NCBI RefSeq assembly: GCF_025790165.1
Contig: NZ_CP094970.1
Coordinates: 3,472,001 to 3,536,000, forward strand
DNA from: Solicola gregarius
Lineage (GTDB): Bacteria > Actinomycetota > Actinomycetes > Propionibacteriales > Nocardioidaceae
Direction of reading: 5' to 3'
DNA length: 64,000 bases
The notes beneath the pieces were generated by a model. It searched no databases and was not told where the DNA came from. It was given only the letters and a program-made list of their open reading frames with translations. Below are positions 7,933 through 15,555 of this stretch, one piece after another (the stretch's first letter is position 1; every line of letters begins with the position of its first letter). Position numbers and translations under genes: made by a program.

Positions 7933-8936
7933 CGCAGCAGTCCGTTCTGGAGCTCGCTCGCACGTACGCAGTAGGACGCGTGACCGGCCGACATCGTGGT
8001 CATCGGTGGAACGGACGTGGTGCACGCGTCGACGGTGTGTGCGCAGCGCGGCGCGAATCGGCAGCCCGGAGGGAGCGCGGTGGAGTCCGGCGGCTGGCCG
8101 TCGATCTGGAACAGACGCTGGCGGGCACCTGCCGAGTTCAGCCCGGGCAATGACGCCAGCAGGCCCGCGGTGTACGGGTGTGCGGTCTCGTAGAAGAGCG
8201 AGTCGACATCCGCGACCTCGACCTGGCGGCCGGCGTACATCACCAGCACCCGGTCCGCCACACCGGCAACGACTCCCAGGTCATGGGTGATCAGGATGAT
8301 CGCGGTGCCCGTACGTTCGCGAATCCGGCGGAACACGTCGAGCACCTGCGCCTGCACCGTGACGTCGAGTGCGGTCGTCGGCTCGTCGGCGATCAGCAGC
8401 GCGGGGTCGTTGATGATGCTCATCGCGATCATGGCTCGTTGCCGCATGCCGCCGGAGAACTCATGTGGGTACTGGTCCATGCGTTCCTGTGGCGCCGGAA
8501 TGCCGACGACGTCGAGCGTCTCGATCGCGCGCTCGCGCATGGCAGACCGGGAGAGATCCGTGCGGTGCGCACGGATCGCCTCGAGCAGCTGGTCGCCCAC
8601 CGTGTGCACGGGATTCAACGCGGTGAGCGCGTCCTGGAACACCATGGCGATGTCGTTGCCGCGCAGCGTACGCATGGACTCGTCCGAGCGGTCGAGGAGC
8701 TCCTGTCCGCGGAACCGCACCGACCCCGTGACGTTCGCGCCACGCGGCAGCAGACCGAGGACGGCGAGGGAGGCCATGCTCTTGCCGGAACCGGACTCTC
8801 CGACGATCCCCAGCGTCTCGCCCGGCGTGACGGTGAAGCCGAGACCGTCGACGGTCACGGCCTCGGTCGCGCCGTGCCCGTACGTGACGCGCAGGTCGTC
8901 GACGGTCAGGAGTGGGTCGGTCAGATCTGATGTCAT
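7929..8936 (-). CDS. Oligopeptide ABC transporter ATP-binding protein (OppD-like)
   Basis: 335 residues. Walker A GESGSGKS (46-53), signature FSGGMRQRAMIAMSI, Walker B LLIADEPTTALD, and the D- and H-loops are all present. A C-terminal oligo_HPY domain carries GCRFAPRCAHTVDAC. It overlaps both neighbours by the four-base ATGA arrangement, so translation is coupled along the operon. With the OppF-like subunit it forms the nucleotide-binding dimer of the importer. Confidence 0.92.
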   Translation of the reverse strand: MTSDLTDPLLTVDDLRVTYGHGATEAVTVDGLGFTVTPGETLGIVGESGSGKSMASLAVLGLLPRGANVTGSVRFRGQELLDRSDESMRTLRGNDIAMVFQDALTALNPVHTVGDQLLEAIRAHRTDLSRSAMRERAIETLDVVGIPAPQERMDQYPHEFSGGMRQRAMIAMSIINDPALLIADEPTTALDVTVQAQVLDVFRRIRERTGTAIILITHDLGVVAGVADRVLVMYAGRQVEVADVDSLFYETAHPYTAGLLASLPGLNSAGARQRLFQIDGQPPDSTALPPGCRFAPRCAHTVDACTTSVPPMTTMSAGHASYCVRASELQNGLLR

Positions 8937-9814
8937 AGGTTCTTGCCTTGCGGGTCGAGTGCGTCGCGGAGGCCGTCGCCGACGAAGTTGACCGCGAGCA
9001 CGGTCGTCAGAATGAGCAGGCCGGGGAAGTAGAGCAGGTACGCCTCGGGCGTGCCGACCAGACCGGAGGCGGTGCTCAACAAGGAACCCCAGCTCGACGA
9101 CGGCGGCTGCACGCCGAATCCGAGAAAGCTCAGAGTCGACTCGATGATGATCGCCGTCGCGACCGTGAGCGACATGTTGACCGCGATGATGCCCGCGAGA
9201 TTTGGCAGGATGTGGCGTACGACGATGCGCGGCGGGGAGGCACCGATGGATCGGGCGGCGTCGACGAACTCCCGCTCGCGCAGGCTGAGCACCTGCGATC
9301 GCGCGATCCGTGCGACGTACGTCCAGCCGATCGCCGCGAGCACCATGACGATCGCCGGCGTCGACTGGCCCAATGCCTCCAGGGCGAGAGCGAGGATGGC
9401 GATCGCGGGAACGATCAGGAACAGATCGGTGATGCGCATGACGAGCTCGTCGACGACCCCGCCTGCGTACCCGGCGATGGTGCCGACCAGGGTGCCGAAC
9501 GCCGTCGACAGCATCGCGACCGCGAGCCCGACAGCGAGCGAGACCCGCCCTGCGTACAGCAGCTCGCTCAGGTAGTCGCGGCCCAGCTCGTCGGTCCCGA
9601 ACCAGTGCGCGGCCGACGGAGGCGTCGGACCGAGAGTGAGGTCCTGCGCGCCACGGGGCGACGGCGCCACCACGTCGGCGCCGAACGTCGCGATCGCGAG
9701 CACGATCAGTACGAGCAGGCCGAGAACGGCGAGTCGGTGGCGCGCGAAGCGGCGTACGAATGCCTTCCGGGTAGACGTCTCGGCCGATGCCGTCCCGTTG
9801 GGAGTCGCGGTCAT
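8933..9814 (-). CDS. Oligopeptide ABC transporter permease (OppC-like)
   Basis: 293 residues. It has a cytoplasmic N-terminus with a first helix (HRLAVLGLLVLIVLAIATFG), the OppC_N region with FGTDELGRDYLSELLYAG, and five further helices. The EAA loop is visible as EFVDAARSIGASPPRIVVRHILPN, which docks on the ATPases. The ATGA overlap with the preceding gene indicates coupled translation. It is the standard second permease of a peptide/nickel-type ABC importer. Confidence 0.92.
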   Translation of the reverse strand: MTATPNGTASAETSTRKAFVRRFARHRLAVLGLLVLIVLAIATFGADVVAPSPRGAQDLTLGPTPPSAAHWFGTDELGRDYLSELLYAGRVSLAVGLAVAMLSTAFGTLVGTIAGYAGGVVDELVMRITDLFLIVPAIAILALALEALGQSTPAIVMVLAAIGWTYVARIARSQVLSLREREFVDAARSIGASPPRIVVRHILPNLAGIIAVNMSLTVATAIIIESTLSFLGFGVQPPSSSWGSLLSTASGLVGTPEAYLLYFPGLLILTTVLAVNFVGDGLRDALDPQGKNL

Positions 9815-10779
9815 CGCAGTCTCACTCTCGGATCGAGTACGGCGTAGCTGAGATCGGCGATGAGGTTGCAGGCGACGACCGCTACCGCGACGATCATCAT
9901 CCAGGGGATGAGGACGTACACGTCGCCGGCTTGGAGCGAGTCCAAGAACAGTCGACCCATGCCCGGGATCGAGAAGATCTGCTCGGTGACGACCAGTCCG
10001 CCGAACAGCAGGGCGGCGTCGAGCGCGACCACGGTGACGAACGGTGCGAGCGCGTTGCGGGCCGCGTGGTTCCAGATGATTCGTCGACGACGGACGCCCT
10101 TGGCGCGCGCCGTTCGGATGTAGTCGCTCGAAAGGCTGTCGAGCATCGCCGCTCGCCCGTACCGGCTCCAGCTCGCCACCAGGGCGATGGTCAGCGTGAG
10201 CACCGGGAGCACGAGGTGGCGCACGTAGTCGAGGTTGAACCCGGACTCGCCGGGGGAGTGCAGCCCGATGAAGTACAGGAACGGCTCATCGGTGTCCACG
10301 TACTGCATCGGGCCGACGGCGAGCAGCTGGATCAGGATCAACCCGAACCAGAACGCCGGCATCGCGACACCGATGTACGAAAGGCCGGTGAGCAGATGAT
10401 CGCCCCACGAGTACCGGTGGACGGCGGAGAAGACGGCGATCGAACCGGCAACGAGGACACCGCACAGCAGCGCCCATGCGATCAGTTGCGTGGTCGGCCA
10501 CAGCGCGTCCGCGATCATCGGGCGGACGTCGCCGCTCGTCCGCGTACTGACGCCCCAGTTGCCGGTCACGAACTCCTTGAGCCACAGGGCGTACTGCTCG
10601 GGAACCGGCTTGTCCAGCCCGAGCCGTTCGGTCTCGCGCTGAACGAGGCCGGGGTCACGCGACTGTCGCAGCTTCGCCAGCGGGTCGAACGCCGCGCGGA
10701 CGGCCCAGAACAGGACGAAGGACGCGACGAGCACGACCGGCACGGAGTAGACGAGGCGGCGCAGTACGTACCCGATCAT
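9811..10779 (-). CDS. Oligopeptide ABC transporter permease (OppB-like)
   Basis: 322 residues. The N-terminus GYVLRRLVYSVPVVLVASFVLF is the typical DppB/OppB first helix, followed by six-helix topology and the EAA loop DYIRTARAKGVRRRRIIWNHAARN. It starts 30 bases after the substrate-binding protein gene. It forms the membrane channel with the OppC-like subunit. The order binding protein-B-C-D-F is the canonical opp arrangement. Confidence 0.92.
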   Translation of the reverse strand: MIGYVLRRLVYSVPVVLVASFVLFWAVRAAFDPLAKLRQSRDPGLVQRETERLGLDKPVPEQYALWLKEFVTGNWGVSTRTSGDVRPMIADALWPTTQLIAWALLCGVLVAGSIAVFSAVHRYSWGDHLLTGLSYIGVAMPAFWFGLILIQLLAVGPMQYVDTDEPFLYFIGLHSPGESGFNLDYVRHLVLPVLTLTIALVASWSRYGRAAMLDSLSSDYIRTARAKGVRRRRIIWNHAARNALAPFVTVVALDAALLFGGLVVTEQIFSIPGMGRLFLDSLQAGDVYVLIPWMMIVAVAVVACNLIADLSYAVLDPRVRLR

Positions 10780-10809
10780 GGCGTTCGCCTCGTTCTCGGC
10801 CTCGGGAGC

Positions 10810-12507
10810 TCACTGTTCGGCAAGACCCCACGCCTCCAGGTTCCAGAACGGTCCCTCCGCGGGGTTGATGCTGACCGTACCGCCGACCTTCTCGTTCCAG
10901 AGCAGGATGTTCGGGATGCCCACGATGGGGATCGATGCGGCCGAGTCGGCGATGACCTTGTCGGCGGCCTTGGTCGTTTCGATGCGCTTGTCGACGTCGA
11001 GCTCGGTCTCGGTCTCGTCGAGCAGGGGGTCGAGCTCGTCGATGGACACGCGACCGAAGTTGATGCCGGAGTAGCCGTTGGTCTTGGTGGGGATGTTCGC
11101 CGAGCCGAAGGGTTGGTCGAGCGTCGGCTCCGGGAAGTAGTCGACCAACGTCCACAGGCCCATCTGGAAGTCACCTGCCGGCGCGACCTTGGTGAACAGG
11201 TCGGCGGGGGTGGTCGTCTCAATGCTCACGTCGAAGCCGGCGTCGGCGAACTGCTGCTGCAGGATCTGCAGCATCAGGTCGCGTCGCTTGTTACCCGCGA
11301 GCGAGTGGATGACGAACGACGCCTGGCGGCCGTCCTTCTCCCAGATGCCGTCGCTGCCCTTCGACCAGCCGTCTTCCTCCATCAGCGATGCGGCCTCGTC
11401 CAGGTCCAGCTCGTACTGGTCGAAGGAGTCGCTTGCGTACGCGGAAACCAGCGGGGAGAGGAAGCTCTGCGCAGGATCCTCGACATCGACGGCGCCGTAG
11501 ATCCGATCGACGAGGGCGTCGCGGTCGATGGAGTACGTGGCGGCGCGCCGGACGGCTTCGGAGTCGAACGGGAACGCGTCGTTGTTGATCCAGAGCGCCT
11601 CGAGGTTGCCGCTCTGCGGGTCGACCTGCGAGTTGATCCCGGGGAGCCCGGCCTCGATCTGACTCATCGCGTTCAGCTGCGGGGTCGGGTACAGCGCGTC
11701 GACCTGACCGCTCTTGAGCGCCTGGAACGCGGCCGCAGTGTCCGGGATGAAGGTGAACGTCACCTTGTCGAGGTGCGGCTTGTCGCCCCAGTAGTTCTCG
11801 TTCGGAACGAGCGTGACGCTCGTACCGCGCTTCCAGGACTCGATGATCCACGGCCCGCCGCTGAACGAGTAGCCGTCGCGCATCGTGGCGGTGCGGTCCT
11901 TGCCCTCGAGCAGGTGTGCGGGGAGTACGCCGTAGGTGTTGCTGAAGAGCATTCGCCAGTTCGCGTACTGCTGGTCGAGGTGGACGACCGCCGTCTTGGG
12001 ATCGGGCGTGGCCACCTCGGTGATCGTGTCGTAGCCGCTCTTGTCGAAGATGTTGTCGCCGTCGCGGATCTGCTCGGCGGTGTACGCGAAGTCCGTCGAG
12101 GTGATGGGTTCGCCGTCGGACCACACCGCGTCGGGGTTGATCGAGTAGGTGATCGTCATGCCCTTGTCGGTCGACTCCACCTCGGGCTCGCCGGTCAGCA
12201 GGTCCGACGGCACGGCAACCCAGTCGTCACCGTCCTTGCGGATGTCGAAGGTCACCGGGATGGTCGGGCGCCGCATGAGCCAGTCGCCCCAGATGGACCC
12301 GGCGCAGGTCGAGAGCCAGTCCGCGCAGGCGGGCTCCTGCTCGGCCCCGATCACCACCTCACCGCCATCGCGTACGGGCACGTCGGCGACCGGGTCCTGG
12401 CTGTTGGCGGTCGAGCCGCCACCGGTGCATCCGAGAGTGCCCAGCAGGACCAGGCCGAGCACCGCGGCGAGCAGTCGACTGCGGTTCGTGTTGCGGGTCG
12501 TGGACAT
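10810..12507 (-). CDS. Oligopeptide ABC transporter substrate-binding lipoprotein (OppA-like)
   Basis: 565 residues, solute-binding family 5. The N-terminus MSTTRNTNRSRLLAA leads into a lipobox LGTLGC with the lipidated cysteine at 27, so the protein is anchored outside the membrane. The SBP_bac_5 pattern (GDNIFDKSGYDTI, LWINNDAFPFDSEAVRRAATYSIDRD) is clear. Ligand size is not readable from sequence; this family includes oligopeptide, dipeptide, nickel and opine binders. A probable promoter overlapping one copy of the TetR-type operator lies upstream (12578-12618). Confidence 0.9.
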   Translation of the reverse strand: MSTTRNTNRSRLLAAVLGLVLLGTLGCTGGGSTANSQDPVADVPVRDGGEVVIGAEQEPACADWLSTCAGSIWGDWLMRRPTIPVTFDIRKDGDDWVAVPSDLLTGEPEVESTDKGMTITYSINPDAVWSDGEPITSTDFAYTAEQIRDGDNIFDKSGYDTITEVATPDPKTAVVHLDQQYANWRMLFSNTYGVLPAHLLEGKDRTATMRDGYSFSGGPWIIESWKRGTSVTLVPNENYWGDKPHLDKVTFTFIPDTAAAFQALKSGQVDALYPTPQLNAMSQIEAGLPGINSQVDPQSGNLEALWINNDAFPFDSEAVRRAATYSIDRDALVDRIYGAVDVEDPAQSFLSPLVSAYASDSFDQYELDLDEAASLMEEDGWSKGSDGIWEKDGRQASFVIHSLAGNKRRDLMLQILQQQFADAGFDVSIETTTPADLFTKVAPAGDFQMGLWTLVDYFPEPTLDQPFGSANIPTKTNGYSGINFGRVSIDELDPLLDETETELDVDKRIETTKAADKVIADSAASIPIVGIPNILLWNEKVGGTVSINPAEGPFWNLEAWGLAEQ

Positions 12508-12577
12508 CGTGGCCTCCAGTTAGCCCCCGCGCCGAAGCGGTGAATGAACGGGAGCATAAATCCGCGGCGCTACGTTT

Positions 12578-12606
12578 GCAATAGGTATGGGCAATTAGAT
12601 AGTCAA
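12578..12606 (-). promoter_or_regulatory. Predicted sigma70-type promoter of the opp operon
   Basis: On the minus strand, TTGACT (12606-12601) is followed after exactly 17 bases by TATTGC (12583-12578), about 70 bases before the oppA-like start codon. The -35 box shares five bases with one arm of the operator at 12600-12618, so a bound repressor would block polymerase. It is a prediction only. Confidence 0.45.
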
Positions 12607-13707
12607 TAAGACTGACTTGGTCTCCAGTGCCGTCAGGACGGCGGCGATCAGCCGCGTGCGATCCGGCAGGCTCGCGACGTCGATCCACTCCTCGGGCGTG
12701 TGCGCGCCATCGCCGACGGCGCCGAGCCCGTCGAGGGTGGGTACCCCGAGGGCAGCGGTGAAGTTCCCGTCGGACGCCCCGCCAACCGATCGGCGCTCCA
12801 CGGCGGGCAGTCCCGCGGCCGCTGCCGCTTCTCGGGCGATGGCGTACAGACCCCGGCTCGCGGAGTCTTCGAGGGGAGGGCGGTTGATGCCGCCGTCCAG
12901 TCGGATCCGCACGTGCGCGTTGCGGCTCGACATCGTACGAAGGGCGTCGTCGACGCGGCGGAGCTCCTCGATGCTGCCGGCGCGTACGTCGATCCCGACT
13001 CGGGCATCCGCCGGCACGGTGTTCGTCGTCGTACCGGCGCGTGCGGTCGTCGGCGTGACGGTAGTGCCGCGGGCCGGATCTGCCAGCTCGCAGACGTGGG
13101 TGACCACGTGCGCGAGCTCGACGAGTGCGTTGTGCCCGCGCTCGGGCTCGAGTCCGGCATGGGCCTCGCGCCCCTCGAGTCGAACCTCGTAGATGCCTCC
13201 GCCCTTGCGCGAAGTCTTGAGCGCGCCGTCGAGGCTGGGTTCCGGGACGAGCGTCGCCCGGGCATTCGCTGCCGCCTCCTCGATCAGTGGCCGCGAGGTG
13301 GGGGAGCCGATCTCCTCGTCGCCGGTGATGACCAGGGAGATCGCGGCGGGGTTCTCGACCTGCTCGAGCGCCTCGAAAGCCATCACGATGCCGGACTTCA
13401 TGTCGAACACACCCGGCCCGTACGCGCGTCCGTCCTCGATCCTGAACGGCCGGGAGTCGATCGTGCCCGCGGCGAAGACCGTGTCGGCATGCATCAGGAG
13501 GAGTACCGACGGTTCAGCCGCCGGCCAGTACAGATGCGGGACACCGTCGCGGGTGATCGTGTCTGGTTCTCGCCTGAGCGCCGCAGTACCCCACTCGCGC
13601 AGCGGCTCGTAACACGCGAGCAGTCGGTCGGCGTCTGCCGACGGCGTCTCGACCGTCACCAGGTGTTCCACGCGCTCCAGTACTCGCGTCAGCGACGGCG
13701 GGCTCAT
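12595..13707 (-). CDS. M20-family metallopeptidase (carboxypeptidase G2-like)
   Basis: 370 residues. The zinc ligands and catalytic residues of the M20 family are in place: H73 in LMHADTVF, D102 in GPGVFDMKSG, the E131-E132 pair in TGDEEIGSP, and a C-terminal GGASDGNF. A lid/dimerisation domain lies at about 175-290. Relatives cleave C-terminal glutamate or other residues from N-acyl amino acids and folates. It overlaps the following hydrolase gene's reading frame by four bases (ATGA) and precedes the opp operon, so imported peptides or N-acyl amino acids are plausible substrates. The stop codon region contains one operator copy. Confidence 0.88.
   Translation of the reverse strand: MSPPSLTRVLERVEHLVTVETPSADADRLLACYEPLREWGTAALRREPDTITRDGVPHLYWPAAEPSVLLLMHADTVFAAGTIDSRPFRIEDGRAYGPGVFDMKSGIVMAFEALEQVENPAAISLVITGDEEIGSPTSRPLIEEAAANARATLVPEPSLDGALKTSRKGGGIYEVRLEGREAHAGLEPERGHNALVELAHVVTHVCELADPARGTTVTPTTARAGTTTNTVPADARVGIDVRAGSIEELRRVDDALRTMSSRNAHVRIRLDGGINRPPLEDSASRGLYAIAREAAAAAGLPAVERRSVGGASDGNFTAALGVPTLDGLGAVGDGAHTPEEWIDVASLPDRTRLIAAVLTALETKSVLLTI
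12600..12618. promoter_or_regulatory. Operator copy 1: TAGTCA-N7-TGACTT upstream of opp operon
   Basis: TAGTCA, 7 bases, TGACTT: an inverted repeat matching 11 of 12 arm positions of TAGTCA-N7-TGACTA. It overlaps the -35 of the predicted opp promoter and the last codons of the M20 gene. The same geometry recurs at 14626 and 15486, on both sides of the TetR gene at 14728, which is the likely binding protein. Confidence 0.55.
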
Positions 13708-14603
13708 GCGCGCCTCACCCGAGCCCAGAACGTACGAAGTGCGGCGACGGTGTCATCGGGATTCTCCTCGGCCAGGTAGTGGTCGGCGTCGATGGCGTGC
13801 CCATCGACGACGGCGGCGTACTCGCTCCAGACCGCGGTGACGTCGAACGAGCGTCCGACGTAGCTGCTTGCGCCCCAGAGGGCGAGCAATGGCGCCGAGA
13901 CGACGCGTCCCGCCGTACGATCCGCGCGGTCGTGGTCGAGGTCGGTGGTCGCTGCGGCGCGGTAGTCCGCACAGGTCGCCGCGATGCCACCCGGGGCTCG
14001 CATCGACCGCACGTACTGCCCGAACGTGTCGTCGTCGATCACCGGACCGCGAACGTTGCGTCCGGCGAACCGGCTGCGCATCCAGGCCTCGGTGTCGGCG
14101 GCGATCAGTGACTCGGGCAGCGGGCTGGGTCTGGTCAGGAAGAACCAGTGGAAGTACGTCTCGGCCATCGACCGGTCTACGTGGGTGAACATGTGCAGGG
14201 TCGGGACGATGTCGAGCACCGCGATGCTGCGTACGCGCTGCGGATGGTCGAGTGCCAGCCGATGCGCTACCCGGCCGCCGCGGTCGTGCCCGACGACGTC
14301 GGCCGTATCGATGCCGAGCGCGTCCAGCACGCCGATCTGGTCCTGTGCCATCGCGCGCTTGCTGTACGTCCGGTGCTCGGGATCGTCGTGGGGTCGGCCG
14401 GACTGCCCGTACCCGCGCAGGTCCGCCGTGACGACCGTGTGGTCCCGGGCCAGCTCGAACAGCACGCGATCCCACATCCGTTGCGTCTCCGGGTATCCGT
14501 GCAGCAACAGGACCGCTGGCCCCGTGCCCGCGACGCGCGCGGCGATCGTCACGCCGTCGTTGCTGACCCGGATCTCCTCGACGTCTGGGGCCGATGGCAT
14601 CAA
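13704..14603 (-). CDS. Alpha/beta hydrolase with fluoroacetate/haloacetate dehalogenase residue set
   Basis: 299 residues from ATG 14603 (a second ATG follows at once). The fold and motifs are those of the haloacetate dehalogenase branch: LLLHGYPETQRMW, then VVGHDRGGRVAHRLALDHP with nucleophile D107, and acid D131 in VLDIVPT. H152-W153 lie in YFHWFF, Y214 in CADYRAAAT, and the general base is H275 in DADHYLAEE. From memory of the Rhodopseudomonas fluoroacetate dehalogenase (D110, R111, R114, D134, H155, W156, Y219, H280), most of these positions, including R108 and R111, correspond with a near-constant offset. Many family members have untested or other substrates. It is the first gene of the leftward operon. 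Confidence 0.8.
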   Translation of the reverse strand: MMPSAPDVEEIRVSNDGVTIAARVAGTGPAVLLLHGYPETQRMWDRVLFELARDHTVVTADLRGYGQSGRPHDDPEHRTYSKRAMAQDQIGVLDALGIDTADVVGHDRGGRVAHRLALDHPQRVRSIAVLDIVPTLHMFTHVDRSMAETYFHWFFLTRPSPLPESLIAADTEAWMRSRFAGRNVRGPVIDDDTFGQYVRSMRAPGGIAATCADYRAAATTDLDHDRADRTAGRVVSAPLLALWGASSYVGRSFDVTAVWSEYAAVVDGHAIDADHYLAEENPDDTVAALRTFWARVRRA

Positions 14604-14625
14604 AGTCCTCCTCGGGTGAGATGTA

Positions 14626-14644
14626 TAGACTATGACATTGACTA
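14626..14644. promoter_or_regulatory. Operator copy 2: TAGACT-N7-TGACTA between hydrolase and TetR genes
   Basis: The arms TAGACT and TGACTA are spaced by 7 bases, as at the other two sites, with 10 of 12 positions matching the symmetric consensus. On the minus strand it overlaps TATACA (14627-14622), a possible -10 box for the hydrolase/M20 transcript. It also lies 84 bases upstream of the TetR start, so it could serve autoregulation. Confidence 0.5.
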
Positions 14645-14727
14645 CGCAGTTCGGCTAGAGTCCGGATCGCCGGCCGTCGTGCGCGACCGCTGCCGGCCGT
14701 ACTGACCGACGATGGAGGGAATGCTCG

Positions 14728-15435
14728 ATGGCCCAGCCCGGGCGCAAGCAGCGACGAGCGCGCGACAGCCTCAGCCGCGAGGTCATCCTGGACGCCGCCG
14801 AGGCGGTTGCCGTACGGGACGGTCTCGAGGGGCTCACGTTCCAGGCGATCGGGCGCGAGCTGGACGCGCACCCGACCTCGGTCTACCGGCACTTCCGCGA
14901 CAAGGACGAGCTGGTGCTCGAGCTGATCGACTCGCTGCGGTCGCGGTCGTACGGGGGCGAGCTGGTGCCGTCCGACGACTGGCGCGACGACCTGCGCCGG
15001 GCGGCGCGTCATGTGCACGAGCACTACCTGCGCTACCCGGCGTTCGCGCAGCAGATGGCGGCGCGCACGACGCGGCGACCGCGTGAGTTCGCCAACGTCG
15101 ACTTCATCCTGGGGGCACTCCTGCGAGCGGGCCTGAGCCCGGAGACCGCGGCGAGGTGTGCGCGCGCCTACGGCAACATGACCCGGGCGATGTGTGGCAT
15201 GGAGGCCGCGCTTCTGGACCTTCCGGAGACGACGCGCATCGCGGACGAGACGTCCTGGCAGGTCGAGTATCGCCAGCTCGCGAGCGACGACTACCCGAAC
15301 ATCGCGGCGGTCGGTGATCACCTCGCGAGCATCGGCGACCCGCGGATCTTCGGCGTCGCCGTCGAGCTGATGCTCGATGGCATCGAGGCGATGGTCGCGC
15401 GCGACGAGCCGGGCGAGGCGCCGCCCGAGGCCTGA
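14728..15435 (+). CDS. TetR-family transcriptional regulator
   Basis: 235 residues with a strong AGGGA-type ribosome site (GGAGGGA at 14712-14718). The N-terminal helix-turn-helix reads LSREVILDAAEAVAVRDGLEG then FQAIGRELDAHPTSVYRHFRDKDELV. The C-terminal part has the TetR_C tetracyclin-repressor-like pattern and would bind a small ligand. The gene is divergent from the hydrolase/M20/opp cluster and next to an S9 peptidase. The repeated operator on both sides and upstream of opp makes it the probable local repressor. The ligand is unknown; a peptide or N-acyl amino acid would fit the context. Confidence 0.88.
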   Translation: MAQPGRKQRRARDSLSREVILDAAEAVAVRDGLEGLTFQAIGRELDAHPTSVYRHFRDKDELVLELIDSLRSRSYGGELVPSDDWRDDLRRAARHVHEHYLRYPAFAQQMAARTTRRPREFANVDFILGALLRAGLSPETAARCARAYGNMTRAMCGMEAALLDLPETTRIADETSWQVEYRQLASDDYPNIAAVGDHLASIGDPRIFGVAVELMLDGIEAMVARDEPGEAPPEA

Positions 15436-15485
15436 CCGCGTTCGCCGCGACCCGTTGACGCGGGCCGGCCCCGGTGCCACCCTGT

Positions 15486-15504
15486 TAGTCATGAGCGTTG
15501 ACTA
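15486..15504. promoter_or_regulatory. Operator copy 3: TAGTCA-N7-TGACTA upstream of S9 peptidase gene
   Basis: A perfect inverted repeat (TAGTCA, spacer TGAGCGT, TGACTA), 51 bases before the peptidase start. TATAAA at 15503-15508 overlaps the right arm and is a possible -10 box. It is the most symmetric of the three copies. Confidence 0.6.
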
Positions 15505-15555
15505 TAAACCTTGCGTGGCACTCGGCCGTTGGCACGGCGTCCGTGGGAGGAGCGA

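Noticed and set aside
9787-12543. Very long open frame on the plus strand opposite the opp genes
   Set aside because: It is antisense to well-supported oppB and oppA-like genes; its translation is low-complexity Arg/Asp/Val-rich, as expected from the GC-rich third positions of the real genes.
12700-15492. Long open frames opposite the M20, hydrolase and TetR genes
   Set aside because: They have no family resemblance and mirror the codon structure of the genes on the other strand.
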